NCBI GenBank assembly: GCA_030512335.1
Contig: JAULSU010000002.1
Coordinates: forward strand, 2,108,001-2,172,000
From: Immersiella caudata
Lineage: Eukaryota > Ascomycota > Sordariomycetes > Sordariales > Lasiosphaeriaceae
DNA: 64,000 nt
Direction: 5' to 3'
The position numbers and the translations under genes are program-made. Positions 10,943 to 22,868 of the stretch are shown piece after piece. How positions within the stretch are numbered: the first letter of the stretch is position 1; each line of letters opens with the position of its first letter. Below the pieces are notes generated by a model, which ran no database searches, was not told the origin of the DNA, and saw only the letters and a list, made by a program, of their open reading frames with translations.

Positions 10943-11954
10943 ATGGGTAACACTACAAGTGCCGTGCTGGACGGGATAGTCCAGGGGTCCAACTGTCAGT
11001 GGTTCCTGTTCCTACACTTTGCTGCACTGCCCACCTCGACATAACGTACCCCGCTCCGACCTCTCCCGCGCGCCGCAGCTAAACCAGATATGTTATGAAA
11101 TCTCAGGGATAAAGAAAAGGGAAGAGGGGAGGAGGAAGTTGGAGTCGTAACTGCGATGATTTCGTGATGCGACGTTGATGGAGATGGTGGCTGACATTGT
11201 GATGCCGTGGTGTAGTCGATCGGGAAGAAGTTGACCGTCTGCGAAAGAGGTTCATGAAGCTGGACAAGGTTCGTCCCGCATGTATAACATTGTGCCCCAG
11301 AACGCCTCCCGTGCCGTCGCATCGATAGAGTATTTATTAACGATGAGTCTTGTAGGATAACTCGGGCACCATCGAGCGCGAGGAGTTCCTCAGTCTGCCA
11401 CAAATATCCTCAAACCCCCTTGCCACCAGGTCAGCATCCCCCTCCTTCTCCTCCTCATAGCCGCTGTAACGCGTCCCGTGGAGATTCACAGCGCCAGAAG
11501 TAGAATACTATGCTCGGGGCTAACACATGAATTGTTGCGCCTTGTAGAATGATCGCTATCTTCGATGAGGACGGCGGCGGCGATGTGGACTTTCAGGAGT
11601 TCGTCTCGGGCCTGAGCGCTTTCTCCAGCAAAGGAAACAAGGAGCAAAAGCTTCAGTTCGCCTTCAAGGTATACGATATCGACCGTGATGGCTATATCAG
11701 CAATGGCGAGCTCTTTATCGTGCTCAAGATGATGGTTGGTAACAACCTCAAGGATCAGCAGCTCCAACAGATTGTCGACAAGACTATCATGGAGGCAGAT
11801 CTTGACAAGGATGGCAAGATCAGCTTCGAAGAGTTCTCCAAGATGGTGCAGAACACGGATGTGAGCATGAGCATGACCTTGGGTAGGTTCAACCTTGTCT
11901 CCGTCTCCCGGTTGACATGAGAGTTCTAACTTGTGTTATCCAGACCAATTCTAA
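10943..11954 (+). CDS. CNB1: Calcineurin regulatory subunit B
   Basis: Exons are 10943-10994, 11216-11268, 11356-11429, 11548-11882 and 11944-11954 (174 aa). This Ca2+-binding subunit activates the Ser/Thr phosphatase calcineurin A and acts in stress, cation and morphogenesis signalling. MGNTTS is an N-myristoylation start. Four EF-hands are readable: DKDNSGTIERDE, DEDGGGDVDFQE, DIDRDGYISNGE and DLDKDGKISFEE, each with acidic residues at loop positions 1, 3 and 12 or close equivalents. The first exons are tiny and the last coding exon is only 11 bp, supplying the end of the conserved MSMTLDQF tail. Introns are 221, 87, 118 and 61 bp. A 3.6-kb stretch without genes follows. Confidence 0.96.
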
Positions 11955-14900
11955 ACTTTTTAGCCAAACTCAGCGATACCAACGTACAGTCATGAATCAA
12001 AAGCGATGGGATTCTTTTCTTCTCTTCTCCGATTCTCACATTTTCATGCTAGACGTGACCTTCCCGCTCTGCTGGTTCGTTTTTAAGGTTATTGCCGATG
12101 CTACAACTACTCCATCGCCAGCCACAGCCGGTGTGGGTGGTTCAGGGGTTCAACGAACTGCTCACTTTGGTGAATAAACTGAAGTCTTTTCGTGACTGCT
12201 GTCCAAACCCCAACGCTACATTGAAATGTCTACGCTTCTTCGGTAAGTTATTTCGCGCACCTGCTACATTCACCCCACTCAGCGTCCAAGCCACGGCGAA
12301 ATCGGTCGGCATGTCACTGTCAGGGGGCCAAATAGGAACGCCCGATTGCAGCAATTCGCTGGACAACCAACGATCGAACCGCTCCCTTGGGACACGCGGG
12401 ACTATCCGCCCGCTCAGAAGCCGGCGTGGACTGGTTCAAACGGGCAGTAGTTGCGAGGAGGCGTTTGCATCGAGATGGGAGCTTGGTGACAGAGGAGTGA
12501 CTTCGAGGACGACATGTAGGGAGTACACGGTATTTGCTGCACTGTGACCGAAGGTGTCAGATACTCCAGCGGGAGCGATATCAAGCAACGGCCCAATTCG
12601 GCGTGCTCTCACCCACGGCATGCTGTCCAATAGGAACGTAAAGCCAGGCCAGTTGGTGAGGTCACGGGGGCACCGTTTGTTGCTTCTTCTGCGCCTGCCG
12701 CGGTGGGCTTTTGGGGGTCGTGGCGGCGCTATAGAGCGGAGGGCGGACGGACGCCCGGCACTTTGACGGAAGCTGCACCGTCAACTCCGCAGATGCAAGT
12801 GGTCAAGCAGGAGGGAGAGCCGCACTGATCCACCGTGGCGTTTGAGCAATGAGACCCTCTCTGCATTTCGTCATGTCTCGGCCAGCGCCCCTCCTTTCCT
12901 CTTCCAGCGCGGCCACACACGCTGAACGTCGTCCAGCGATCCATGGCTCTGGGCCTGGCCTTATCAAGCCACAATGAAGATCACCAAATAGACGAGATCC
13001 GGGGTTTGGCCAGTAGGGCGTCCGCCGGAATGACTTCAACTCATGGGCGGGACTTCGATCCGCATCAGCTGTGCCGATGCCATTTTGAATGTATTCATCA
13101 GTTTAAATTGCCGTTCCGCTGTTTGCGCCTTCTGGGCGAGTTTTACCCTTCACAACCCCTCCGCTTTTTGCTGCTTTGGCGCCAACGGGTGCAAGAGTCG
13201 TCCGTGCCTTCCACAATCTGTCAATCATCGGGTACTGCGCTGGCATCGGGTGACTGCAACATGTCAACGCGAAGGAAGGGAGTGCCGGGGGCTTTCTGCA
13301 GACATCCGCATCTGCTGAGCAAGCAAAATGTGCATCCACATTGGAGCTCCCGACGGTTTTCGGGCATACTGATTGTTATCAAGAGACGTGTGGCTCAATT
13401 CTAGGCCGATCTATTTGTCTGAATGTTCTACGCATTTATTGCGTTTTGGGAACCTCTCGGTGTGGTGGCGGTTGGGAGGTCGCTTCCCCTCTGAGGGGGT
13501 GTGTTCACTTTCAGCTGGCATGGCCATCTACAAATGTCGATCACCCCTCCTGATGGGAAATTCATGAGCGGGGGAACCACACACACCGTATGAAAAGGAT
13601 GGGAAAGTGATGAGGGTTGGACAAGGGCTGCAGGAGGTCGGTGAAGCCGCGGGTGAAGCTGCTTGGAGCGAAGTCACCCACTTTGGCGCCTTGCAGCGGG
13701 AGACGCACAGGCAAACAGGCAAATCCTACCCCTTTGCCAGATTCTCAAAAATGCACGGTCGATCGGCTATCTCATCAGATCGGCGCCTATTTGCTCGTCG
13801 GTTGCAGCATTGTTTTTCTCACTGTCGTCGCACAGGATTTGCCCAGCCGCATCCCGCTACTCTAGGTAGCTCAAGGCTAGGCCCAATGTCACAATGCAAC
13901 AGTGGTGACACATCGCAAAGCGATGTCTTGCAGTTGCCCGCCTTACCCGATTCTGCAGCCCTCTCACCCTCGCAACGAAGACCCTGAAGGGGCCAGCTTG
14001 CAGGGAACCGGGGTGAACCATCTACCGGATCCGGGGTCCGAAACATCGACAAATCCAGATGAGGGATCTCTTTTGAGAATTGCCATGTCTCTGGGGTCTC
14101 CCATCATGAGACTTCGTTCAGCCTCAGCTAGTGTTTCCATTTGACAAAGATAAGACCAATATCACCGTAAATATAGCAAGCCTGTTCTTTTTCACCTTAT
14201 GCCCCCAGCAAGAGGTCAAAAAATATTGGGGGACAGAAAAGGGGGGGACGGGGAAGTCCAACCAATCGCCTAATTTTCGCCTCCCCCTTTTCCCCATCAC
14301 AAGATGTTAGACGCAACAGACGACGGAAAGGGCAAAGGTTCACGAACAACATACAAGAAAAAAGGAAATATCATTGGCCTAGACGTATGCACGGGCCCTG
14401 ACCCAAGGGGTTGGGCTCCCAGCACTGCTGTGGGTTTCCCCCGGATTTGCAAGCCCCGATTCGATGGCGGACTCGGCTGAAGCCACTTCTCCATTTGGCA
14501 CAATATTGAGGTGCTGAGACATTGTCTCGCGGGAGCTTGGCTGTCATCTACGTCCCTGGACAGCGGTAACGGTCAACCAAAGAAGAAGCCAATATCTCGT
14601 GGCTGTACTGTACAAGACTCTCGTGCCTTACACATCGTCCTACAGGCCTTTGGCCAGGCGCGTTGGCCGCAGAGTGTAATTTGCAGGCAGGGACCAGGAT
14701 ATAGGGCCGGCCTGGCTTTTGATCTTGACCCTGGAGTGCTGGACCCCTCCTTCCCGTTGTCTACGAGACATCCGGGAGCTAAGCGGCTAGCCTCTCCGTT
14801 GAGACTATCTTGTCTGCCGTGACAGCTGACAGCCTTCTTCTACGGCACTGTTCATGTCCATCTGTGTACATTGAGCTGCAGCCGGAGGGGCGCCGCCTCG

Positions 14901-15554
14901 TATCTACCTATGTATAGTCAATGAGGACAAATATATACAGTATAACGTGAGGTTAGACCAGCCAACAATTGCTTTTCTCTTCCAGATCCCACATAGGTCT
15001 ACCCCCGAGTGCCTGTAGTCGCTGCTCTTGGATCGCCTCCAAACCCAACCAACTTCACATGCGTTCGCAGTCCCGCTGGCTTGAACGAAGGATGATTCCG
15101 TCAACCTCTAACCGTGTCTTTGATTGCAAGCCTTCCGTAAGCCCGTACGCCTTCGTTCCCTCGTATTTTGAGCCCCTAACAGAGCTTCCGCGTTGCCTAA
15201 CACCTGCCCCCCGCCCACTACCCTGTAGGAAGAACCAATCACCAGTTTCCCTGGACGCCAGACGGGGATGAGGACAAAGGAAAGGTAGGACACCCCGTTA
15301 AACCTGGGGCTCCGAGGTGTGTGCATAGCCACACCAGCCAACCCAAGACAGCAGTGTAGCGTCAATGACCATCTCCCAACTCCTTGCTGGAGCACAGAAC
15401 GCTTGACAAAATTGACAAAAACAAATGAAGAAAATAGGCCGTGGAATAGCAGGCCCCCTGGGGATTATGTGTGAGCCGTGAATGAGAAGGTCCGGTGTTC
15501 CTGGATCTCCACAGGCAGACTGGATTGTCAGCCAGCCACCGTATGGCTTTCTTC
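11955..15554. other. 3.6-kb gene-poor region between convergent genes
   Basis: This lies between the 3' ends of CNB1 and the unknown gene ending at 15555. Many short open frames exist on both strands (the longest about 153 codons), all overlapping, Cys/Arg/Ser-rich and without motifs. There is no AT-rich RIP-like block, no long terminal repeat and no tRNA that I can see. Because both flanking genes point inward, promoters are not required here, so the length is unexplained. Confidence 0.5.
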
Positions 15555-16820
15555 TCAACGATGATGAGACGCGCTCGACGATGCTGAAGAGTCATACAGG
15601 TCCACGCATTCTGTCAGAACTGTGCAGGCATGGTTAGCAACAATAGCCTTGCCACCTGAAGCCAAAAGTGTTGTGACATACTTGCGACGATCTGCTCCTC
15701 CCAGACACCATATTCATAGTCAACGAGGCCATGGCGCTCGATGCTATCGCACAGCCTCACCAACTCTCCGCCCATCCGTCTTAACCCTTCCTCTGGGATG
15801 AGACTCTGGGAGCGCGAAATCTGCTGGCCAGACTCCATCATGTCTTTTTGAGCCTGAAGCATGGCTAGCCATGCATGATTGAAATCGTTCCAGAGCTTTA
15901 TCCTATCGCTGTGCAGGTTTTGGTCATCCGAGGTGAGGCCTGGCATAATCCCTGTTAGAAGATCAACTCAGCGACAAGATAATGGCCCGCCACTTTGACA
16001 ACGCACCTAGTTCCGCCACATGGGACAAGAGCCAGTCCGATACATTCAAAAGAGAATCGCTAGCAGAAGCCAGTGCGCCGTCCTGGATATTTTGGAAGAT
16101 TGCCTTCAAGGCCGATTGGTAGGATGCATATGCTGCATCCAAACCCTCTGGGGCCGGGTACTCTTCATCCATCCTCACGTCTTGGGCGGAGCTGGATTGA
16201 GATGCCATTCCCCCCATCGCAGTCATGCTGCTGGTGGAATAGTTTTGCAGGGTCGGTTGCTGATATACCTGAGAAGCGGCCGAGGATCCCGTCTGAGCAG
16301 CCTGCAACGCGGATGCGGCCGCGGAGTTGGTTGGCTCCCCCGAAAAGTATGGGGCAGCGACATCCGTTGCCATCATCCCCAGACCTGCAGGCTGCCGCGC
16401 AGGAAACTGTTGGCTCGTATCGTACACGGCAGTATTCTGCGGGCCGGTGGCCTGCGGTACGTTGTAAATCATTGCTGGGTTGTACGCGCTCGCAAAGCCC
16501 GGTGTCTGCCGTGTATCCGTCTGGCCGTAGTCTGTAGGGGTGTGGTGATAGCTTATCGTACTTTGCCCCATGCCTGTTGTAGAAAAGGCTGCCGCGGTCG
16601 GTTCTTGGTAGTAAGTGCTGTAACTGGTTGACCCGCCCATTCCCCGCGCTGCACCCGTGGAAGACGTGGAAAGAGGCGCCGGGCGGAACCTATCCCCGTG
16701 GCTGCTGGTGAACGATCGCCGCTGCTGCGACTGATCGTGCAGTGACGGGTGGTACCGCGCGCTGGAACCGGAGTGGGTGGGCGGTTCATTCTGCCTCCTC
16801 TGGCCTCTGTTGTCGTCCAT
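15555..16820 (-). CDS. Conserved fungal protein of unknown function, Ser/Gln-rich N-terminus and helical C-terminus
   Basis: Exons on the minus strand are 16820-16007, 15951-15682 and 15619-15555 (382 aa). I do not recognise a named family; the C-terminal part resembles hypothetical proteins I recall from other filamentous ascomycetes. Residues 1 to about 210 are low-complexity, rich in Ser, Thr, Gln, Tyr and Pro, with many Met/Ala/Gly-Gln repeats, as in disordered or activation-like regions. From about 225 an ordered helical domain begins (YASYQSALKAIFQNIQDGAL), continues through DRIKLWNDFNHAWLAMLQAQ and ends with ERHGLVDYEYGVWEEQIV plus ILTECVDLYD. Splicing is supported because each junction continues this domain in phase; introns are 55 and 62 bp. 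About 6 kb upstream has no gene. The role is unknown; transcription-related is only a guess. Confidence 0.8.
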
Positions 16821-19697
16821 GCCCCCGCCGTCGAGATGCCTTCTCGAAAGCCCGAAATTAGAGAGCCCACTTGTCGTCCCGCCTGGTGTGGAGCGAGCCC
16901 AGAAGAATTAACGTGCCCAGCCCAGGCCGAGATCCGGTTACACCACGGTTGTCCTCGCTGGGTCTCCGATTCTGAAGAAGCCCAAATCCACACAGTCCTT
17001 CTGACCCTTCTCTCCTTTCCCCCTTGGCCCTTTTTGAAAACGAGGCAGGCTCCGGTGCCTCCAGGACGGTTGGCAATGTACCTAGGAGTCCGAGTCGCAA
17101 GAAGGCGCGAAAGGCTTCCGGCACAGGTCTGCTGTGCTACACGAGGATCGGCGCAAGAGCGTGAACAGAGTGCCGTGAGATAAAGACCCGGGTGGCTATT
17201 CGATCTGCCGGGTGCCACTTGTATTTCTAGAAGCGGCGGTGGGTATGGAGAAGCTGTCGTTTTTTTTCGAGCGAAGTTTCCGCGTGGGACGGTACCCTCA
17301 GACACGCGAGGCACTACGGGTCTGAACTTTGCGCGCGTGAGTGGAGAAGCCGATGTCCGGCAACGTTGAATCTCCAGACCAAGGAGGTGCCCTGCAGACC
17401 GTAACTGCCGGCGACTGCACGCTGAGCGGGCCGAGGTGGAGGTATGAGCGCGCGGAGCGGAGTGAGCCACGCGGTTGGTGCAGCTTCGACTAGGGGGATC
17501 CTGGATCGGTATACATCGAAGCACCAAGTGATGGGAGAGTTGAAATTGGGAGAGGTTGTGAAAACTGTGCAGTCCACTCAGTGAGCGTCTCGGCGTAAAG
17601 GCGTTGAGGCAACCGGCCAGCTCGTCCCCAAGCCTCGGAATTTTGCTTGCGCTTGGGTTGGCAGTTTTGCGCTTGCGGTCAAGATGACGGGCGACGGCGT
17701 TTGTCTAAAACGGCGCAAGGGGTCCGTGATAGCGCGAACGTGAAGGTTCGGGGTCAGGGAAGTGCTGACTTAGGTAGCGTGTGGGAATCTGGATTAGGTT
17801 TTATACTAGACACCACACTGGGCGAGATCGTCGAATGCGGCGAGTGATAAGACAACGGGGGGCTACTGGGGAAGCGCGGCTCCAACAAGTAAGACACGGA
17901 CTCCCGTCCCGACCGCACGGTAATGTCGATGGTGTAGGCGGAGAGGTCGTCGGGTTGAGGACAAGGCAGCTGGACCGGGATAGGCGTAGGCGTGTTTCTT
18001 TTTCCGGTCCAAGACACCAAAGGGCTCCGAGTCGCAAAAGGGACAGGTGAGGTTCGGCGTTGGGAGGCACTGTATGTATACATGGAGGCTACGATGGGGA
18101 GATGTATCTTATTAGTCCTGACCGATCGGGGGGCGTTGGCGGTTCTCCATAGAATCGACCGGCGAGCCGGTCGCAGGGCCAATACGTACCTGAGTAATGT
18201 CGGCGTCGGCTCTTGGATCTAGATACATATGGGCGTGTATCGAGAAACGAGGTCGACCCGGCCTGCGCTCCCGCACCCTGCGCGGTGAGTGATCTACAGC
18301 ACCCACAGGGGTCGAATGAGACACCCTTCGGATGCTCGCCCGACGACCAGACTGGGGGGGGACAGGGCCGAGGGCGGATCTTGGGACGACACAGCTGAGT
18401 AGGGCAGCTCGATGGGGCAATGGCGCGCTGAGGACGAAGTTAAGGGACCGGGCCGGCAAGGCTGACTTCCACAGGAAGGTGCTGGGCGGGGGGTGGATGG
18501 GCCAGGGAAGAGGAGAAGTGAGGGAGAGGGGTTGACGGGACCGGTTGTAAGTGGCCTCGCGATGTTCGTTCTATTGGCTGGCGTTTGCGTGAACAAAACG
18601 AAATAATGTTGATGGCTTCCAGGCTGGAACAGTGCCCCCTGCCCCCCAGAATTCGGCTCGGGGCGATAAAGTCACCTCGAACAGACCGCCAGTGCGAGGA
18701 GTGGAAGAGCGGCGGCGGCGGATGTATATTTCAGGTATTTGGTCAAAGTGGTGGGATGATGTGCGTTTGCAGTCAGCTGCCCTGGTCCGGCGGTAGGTTG
18801 TGGGTTGGGGGTTGTGGATTGGCCAGATGCCTCCTGTCTACCTCAGACTCCGTGCTAGGCACTCCCATCAATCAGAGAGCCGCGCAACGGGGTTGTCACC
18901 TCCTGCCCACCTTGGGACTGGAATCCACCGTTGACGCGCTGGGCTAGATGTCCTGCGCGAACTTGTTAGTGGGGTTTCCAATTCATTGCCGGGGCTGCTG
19001 GCCCACCGGCCTCCTCACACCTTTTATTTGTCACGTCTTTAATTTTTTTCGACTGCCCGTCGTCGCCTGCGGGCACTAGGTAGTCGGCCCGCACTCGGTC
19101 TGCAGTCCCGTGCTGGGTGTGTGTTGGATTGGGCACCTACTCCAAGGCAGGACGGACGGGTGTGTGACAGGATAAGATCACCTCAAGTCAGGTCAGGACC
19201 AGGGCAGGCAGGCACCTGCTGTCATAGGGCCCGAATAATGATTTTGCGGGTTGGTGGAGGTCCTGCTAGCGAGCCTTCCCCTGGGGTACATATCCGGTTG
19301 GATGGAAGGAACGATGTTTAAATCGACTTTGTGGGAAGGAGGCAGGACGACCAAACATCGAACGCAACAACTGCGCCAAACTTCAACTCCGCTTGGCACG
19401 CTGCCCCTCCCTGCCGAGAACCTCGCGGCGTGCCTCCGCCTCCCATGTCTGCTGCTGACCCTCGCATCCTGCTACTTGAGCCTCTTTTCCCCTCTCGTGG
19501 GTTGTGCGGTGACTGGAAGACCGCAGCTTCCCGTTGATTGGGACACATGTTTTCTCTGTGCCTCAAACACCCGAATCAGCTCGTTTGGTCTGCTCCCGGC
19601 CCTTGAGCTAATGCTTCAACACCAGTCGTTGCCGGGTTCCTGGGGAACCCGCACCCAGACCGGTGGCGAGGCGCCCCGGATATGCAGAGGGCATGCG

Positions 19698-19724
19698 GTG
19701 TGTGGGTGTGTGGGTGTGTGGGTG
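19698..19724. repeat. Short tandem repeat, GTGTGTGG x about 3.4
   Basis: Three perfect copies of the 8-bp unit GTGTGTGG run in tandem, followed by a partial copy. It lies in the large gene-free region. It is G/T-rich but not the fungal telomere unit TTAGGG. Confidence 0.9.
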
Positions 19725-20895
19725 CGCTTCTCTCCTACTCTGTTGTTTGAGACCGTGTTGCTGCCTTGTCTGGCAGACGCGATCTTTCGCCGTCTTTGGT
19801 CTACCACGCCCCAACCCCTCGACCAAGGGAAAGGGAAGATGGCCAATGTTTCACGGCTAACCGCCACTGACTCTGGCACAAAAGCAATTGTTGGGTGCTA
19901 ACAATAGCGTGGAGGAGCACTGTGGAATTTCGGAGCTCCAACATCACGTCGATAACACGCTCATTGGCCATCAACGATGAGAAAGCGACCGCTCCTAGGT
20001 ACTCCCCACTAGCTTGGGGCCCCGGCTCAGCGTGCAGCATCACCTCCCCACAGGCACCGAGAGAGCAAGATCGCCGCTGCTGCGTCCAAAGAGGTGCTGG
20101 AAAAAGAGGTCCCAGGCAGCGCGCTGGAATTAGGCCGGGCGGGTCCGATGGCCGACCACCAAACGGCCTAAATAGACAGGCTTGAACGCACTGTCTGAGC
20201 GTTGCAAATTTTGTGCCACGAACTGGTGCAATGGCTGGACCCGGGAGCGACCAAATTGACTTCTGTCGTGGGCGGAAGATACAGCCGGTACTTGGCCAGC
20301 CGGGCCAAGAGTACAGGTACTGCCAGACTGCGGGTTAGTATATTTGTTATGATGAAGGAGGTGCGCTGTAAGATCCTAGATCCATGTCGTTGACTTAAGC
20401 TGCCAGGGGAATCGAGGCATGTCGTCAAACAGCGAGGTTCAGAGCTGCGAGGTAGATCCCTGTCCGTGCTTGGGTGGGCTGCGCCGAATTGACCAGGGTC
20501 ATGGCTCGAGTTTCCAGATGGCCAGGGCCATCGAATCAGTGATGCAGCTTCTGGAACCAATTGCCGAGGCCGAGAGGTACCGAGACTTGGACACGCCAGA
20601 AGTCCGCCTGGACCAGCCAGCTGACGCGCATGAGGACGGGGTCGCTGTACTTATGGCCACCGCGCATTACATTAGCCGGCGAACAAGTACCTATACGTTG
20701 AGACGCGACACTCCAGCAGCTTGGGGGCCGCGTCTTTAACTTTCTGGTTCTGGGGCCGGACGGATATGCTGTTGCGACTCACCCGAACTGACTGTACTCG
20801 GCTTGTTTTTCAGACGCTTCAGAGTCACAAACACATAACTTAGAGCCATTATTGGTCTCGGTGTGTCTTGGGTTGGCGATATGGGAGAGAAAGAA

Positions 20896-20915
20896 AGAGA
20901 GAGAGAGAGAGAGAG
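20896..20915. repeat. AG dinucleotide microsatellite
   Basis: About ten AG units form a purine run that continues imperfectly on both sides. It lies in the gene-free region upstream of the unknown gene. Confidence 0.9.
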
Positions 20916-22868
20916 CGAGAGAGCTAGCAAGTTGCTCGGTCTCCCGTTCGGCCGCGAGGGCCGCTCGAGCGTCAGGCGCACAGCTTTTGTTGCTGATTCG
21001 GAAGCTCAGGTACCCCGCGAACTCGAGACACGGCCACAGCGTGAATCGGTCACGACCTGCCCCAAGACTGGAGGCGACGTTCTACTCCCCTCGTCTGCTT
21101 CAGCTAGCATCGCCAGACGTTTCTCCACTGTCCATGCAGCTAGACGCCGCGAGAGGGCAAGATCGCGGGGACGCGCATCTCAACGGGAGCCACACAGATC
21201 CCCGGTGGTCGACCTTGCCAATCCCAACACAGACCTAGCGCATCGAAACATGCACGCTGCACGTATTTCGTTCGATTGATCATCTACGATCAAAGCTCCC
21301 TCGGCCGCAATCGACAACTCGCCGATCTCAGCCTCATTTGTAGATCAGCTAGATCAGCTGGACTAGGAGTTGACGGTCTGAAGACTAGTGCAAAAACAGC
21401 GATTTTGCCCTTGACGTGATTTTGGTTGGTATCCACCACAACAACGACTCGTAAGCCAACGAGGGAGGAGAGCGGTTTTTCAGCTTCGGAGTGTAGGGTG
21501 GCAATTCGTCGCATGTCTCTTGTGCGTTTCTCTCTGTCCCCTCGGGGCCCTCAGGGGTAACAATTTCCAATGCAGTCGCCACAAATATCCCACTTACTTG
21601 AAGCACGCCTGATCGCATGCGAGATCCGCGCACGAAAACATGTGCTTCGTCGAGGATGCTGAGCAAGAAGTCTTGGTTTCGCTGCCGGGTAGGCAAAGTG
21701 CTTGCTCTCATCCTTCCTTTTCCAAGTGTGGAAGCGGCCCCTGTTTCTGGCGCCAGGCGTTCTTCTCGGCACCATCAGAAGTGCCGAGCTTTTCATCCCA
21801 TTCGCCATCCAGCAACGCCCGTGGAGGTGCCGCAATGCTGCGCTTCCTGGAACGGGCATCGAGTTGGGCCTATGCTTGGCAACGTTGGAGTTCTTCTCGA
21901 ATACTTCTGCGACGGCGAGCGTGGCCGCCGCGGTCTGTGCGAGTGCCCCCGCCGAGAGGTGCTGGAAATGACACGGATTGCGCGATGCAGCAAATCTGCA
22001 AGACTGGCGACATGCAAAATGAAGTGGGCTGCCCAGGCGTTCGCGGGGGTTGCAGGAGGCTTGTTTTATGTGCCTGGCCAACATACCATCGCGGGTACTA
22101 AATTGCGCAGCGTGGGCAGGCCAGAGGGTGGGTTGATGGGGGTGATCGAGATACAGATGCCTGTCGTGTTTCCATTGGGTAAACCAAACGCCGTGTTTGT
22201 GTACTCCAGGCTCTTGGTGGAATCAAATCATGGGACAGACGAACGGGACTGCAACTTGAGATTGCACGTGCCCATGGGGAACGGGTAACAGGTTCTTTGG
22301 ACGAGGTTGCATTTTTGTCTCCGCGTTGACGTTGTGCCGCATTTCGTCGCTGAGTTCCTCCCGAAGGCAGGCATGGCTACCGGGGTCAAGCGTGTGTCTG
22401 ATCGAGCCGAACGCCATGCTATCAACTGGGGCCTATACCACCAACTGCCCTACCCGCTCTCTACCACCGGGTCGCGGTCCGGGTTCAACTTGCGACAGCT
22501 GATGACGAGTTCACGGTTCGGCAGGTAACCCGCTGCATCGTCTCGGCCGCTTAACCATGCCACAGCTGCACACACGTTGTCGAATTCCCGGTGTTCCGAG
22601 GGTTCATGTGGTCTATCAACCGAAATGCCAAGCATGGCTGGCCTTATTTTCGGCAAATTATAATACAGTTTTGTGTGCTTCTTTGTTGGCACGCAACCTC
22701 CAGCCGTTGTGAGTCCTGGTGCAGACAACAGGCTGACAGAGATACAGGTTCGTAGGTAAGTAGGAACAAATGGTACATGGTGTAGGATTTGTACATTGAA
22801 CCATGGTGGGGGATGGTGGTTCATGCGAGGGACGAGACGCTCAATGCTCTCCGACTGAGCCTGAACAA

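Larger units (their letters stand above)
16821..22868. other. 6-kb region without a supportable gene
   Basis: This is the largest gap in the window. It must contain the promoter of the unknown gene at 16820 and the 3' UTR of MRPS9. Open frames reach 223 codons (21617-22288 plus) and 216 codons (19251-19901 plus), but each overlaps rivals on other frames, has Cys/Arg/Trp-rich composition and no motif. Small repeats occur at 19698-19724, 20896-20915 and 21341-21358. A long leader, a non-coding RNA or an orphan gene could be here; I cannot choose from sequence alone. Confidence 0.5.

Noticed and set aside
16553..17527. 324-codon minus-strand open frame
   Set aside because: Overlaps the start of the spliced gene at 16820 in another frame; the extra part is Arg/Ser/Pro-rich and motif-free, so it is probably UTR or promoter.
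19251..19901. 216-codon plus-strand open frame
   Set aside because: No family motif, runs through the GTGTGTGG repeat, and overlaps several rival frames.
21617..22288. 223-codon plus-strand open frame
   Set aside because: Overlaps a 177-codon antisense frame; Cys/Arg-rich, no domain; the MRPS9 3' end is close by.
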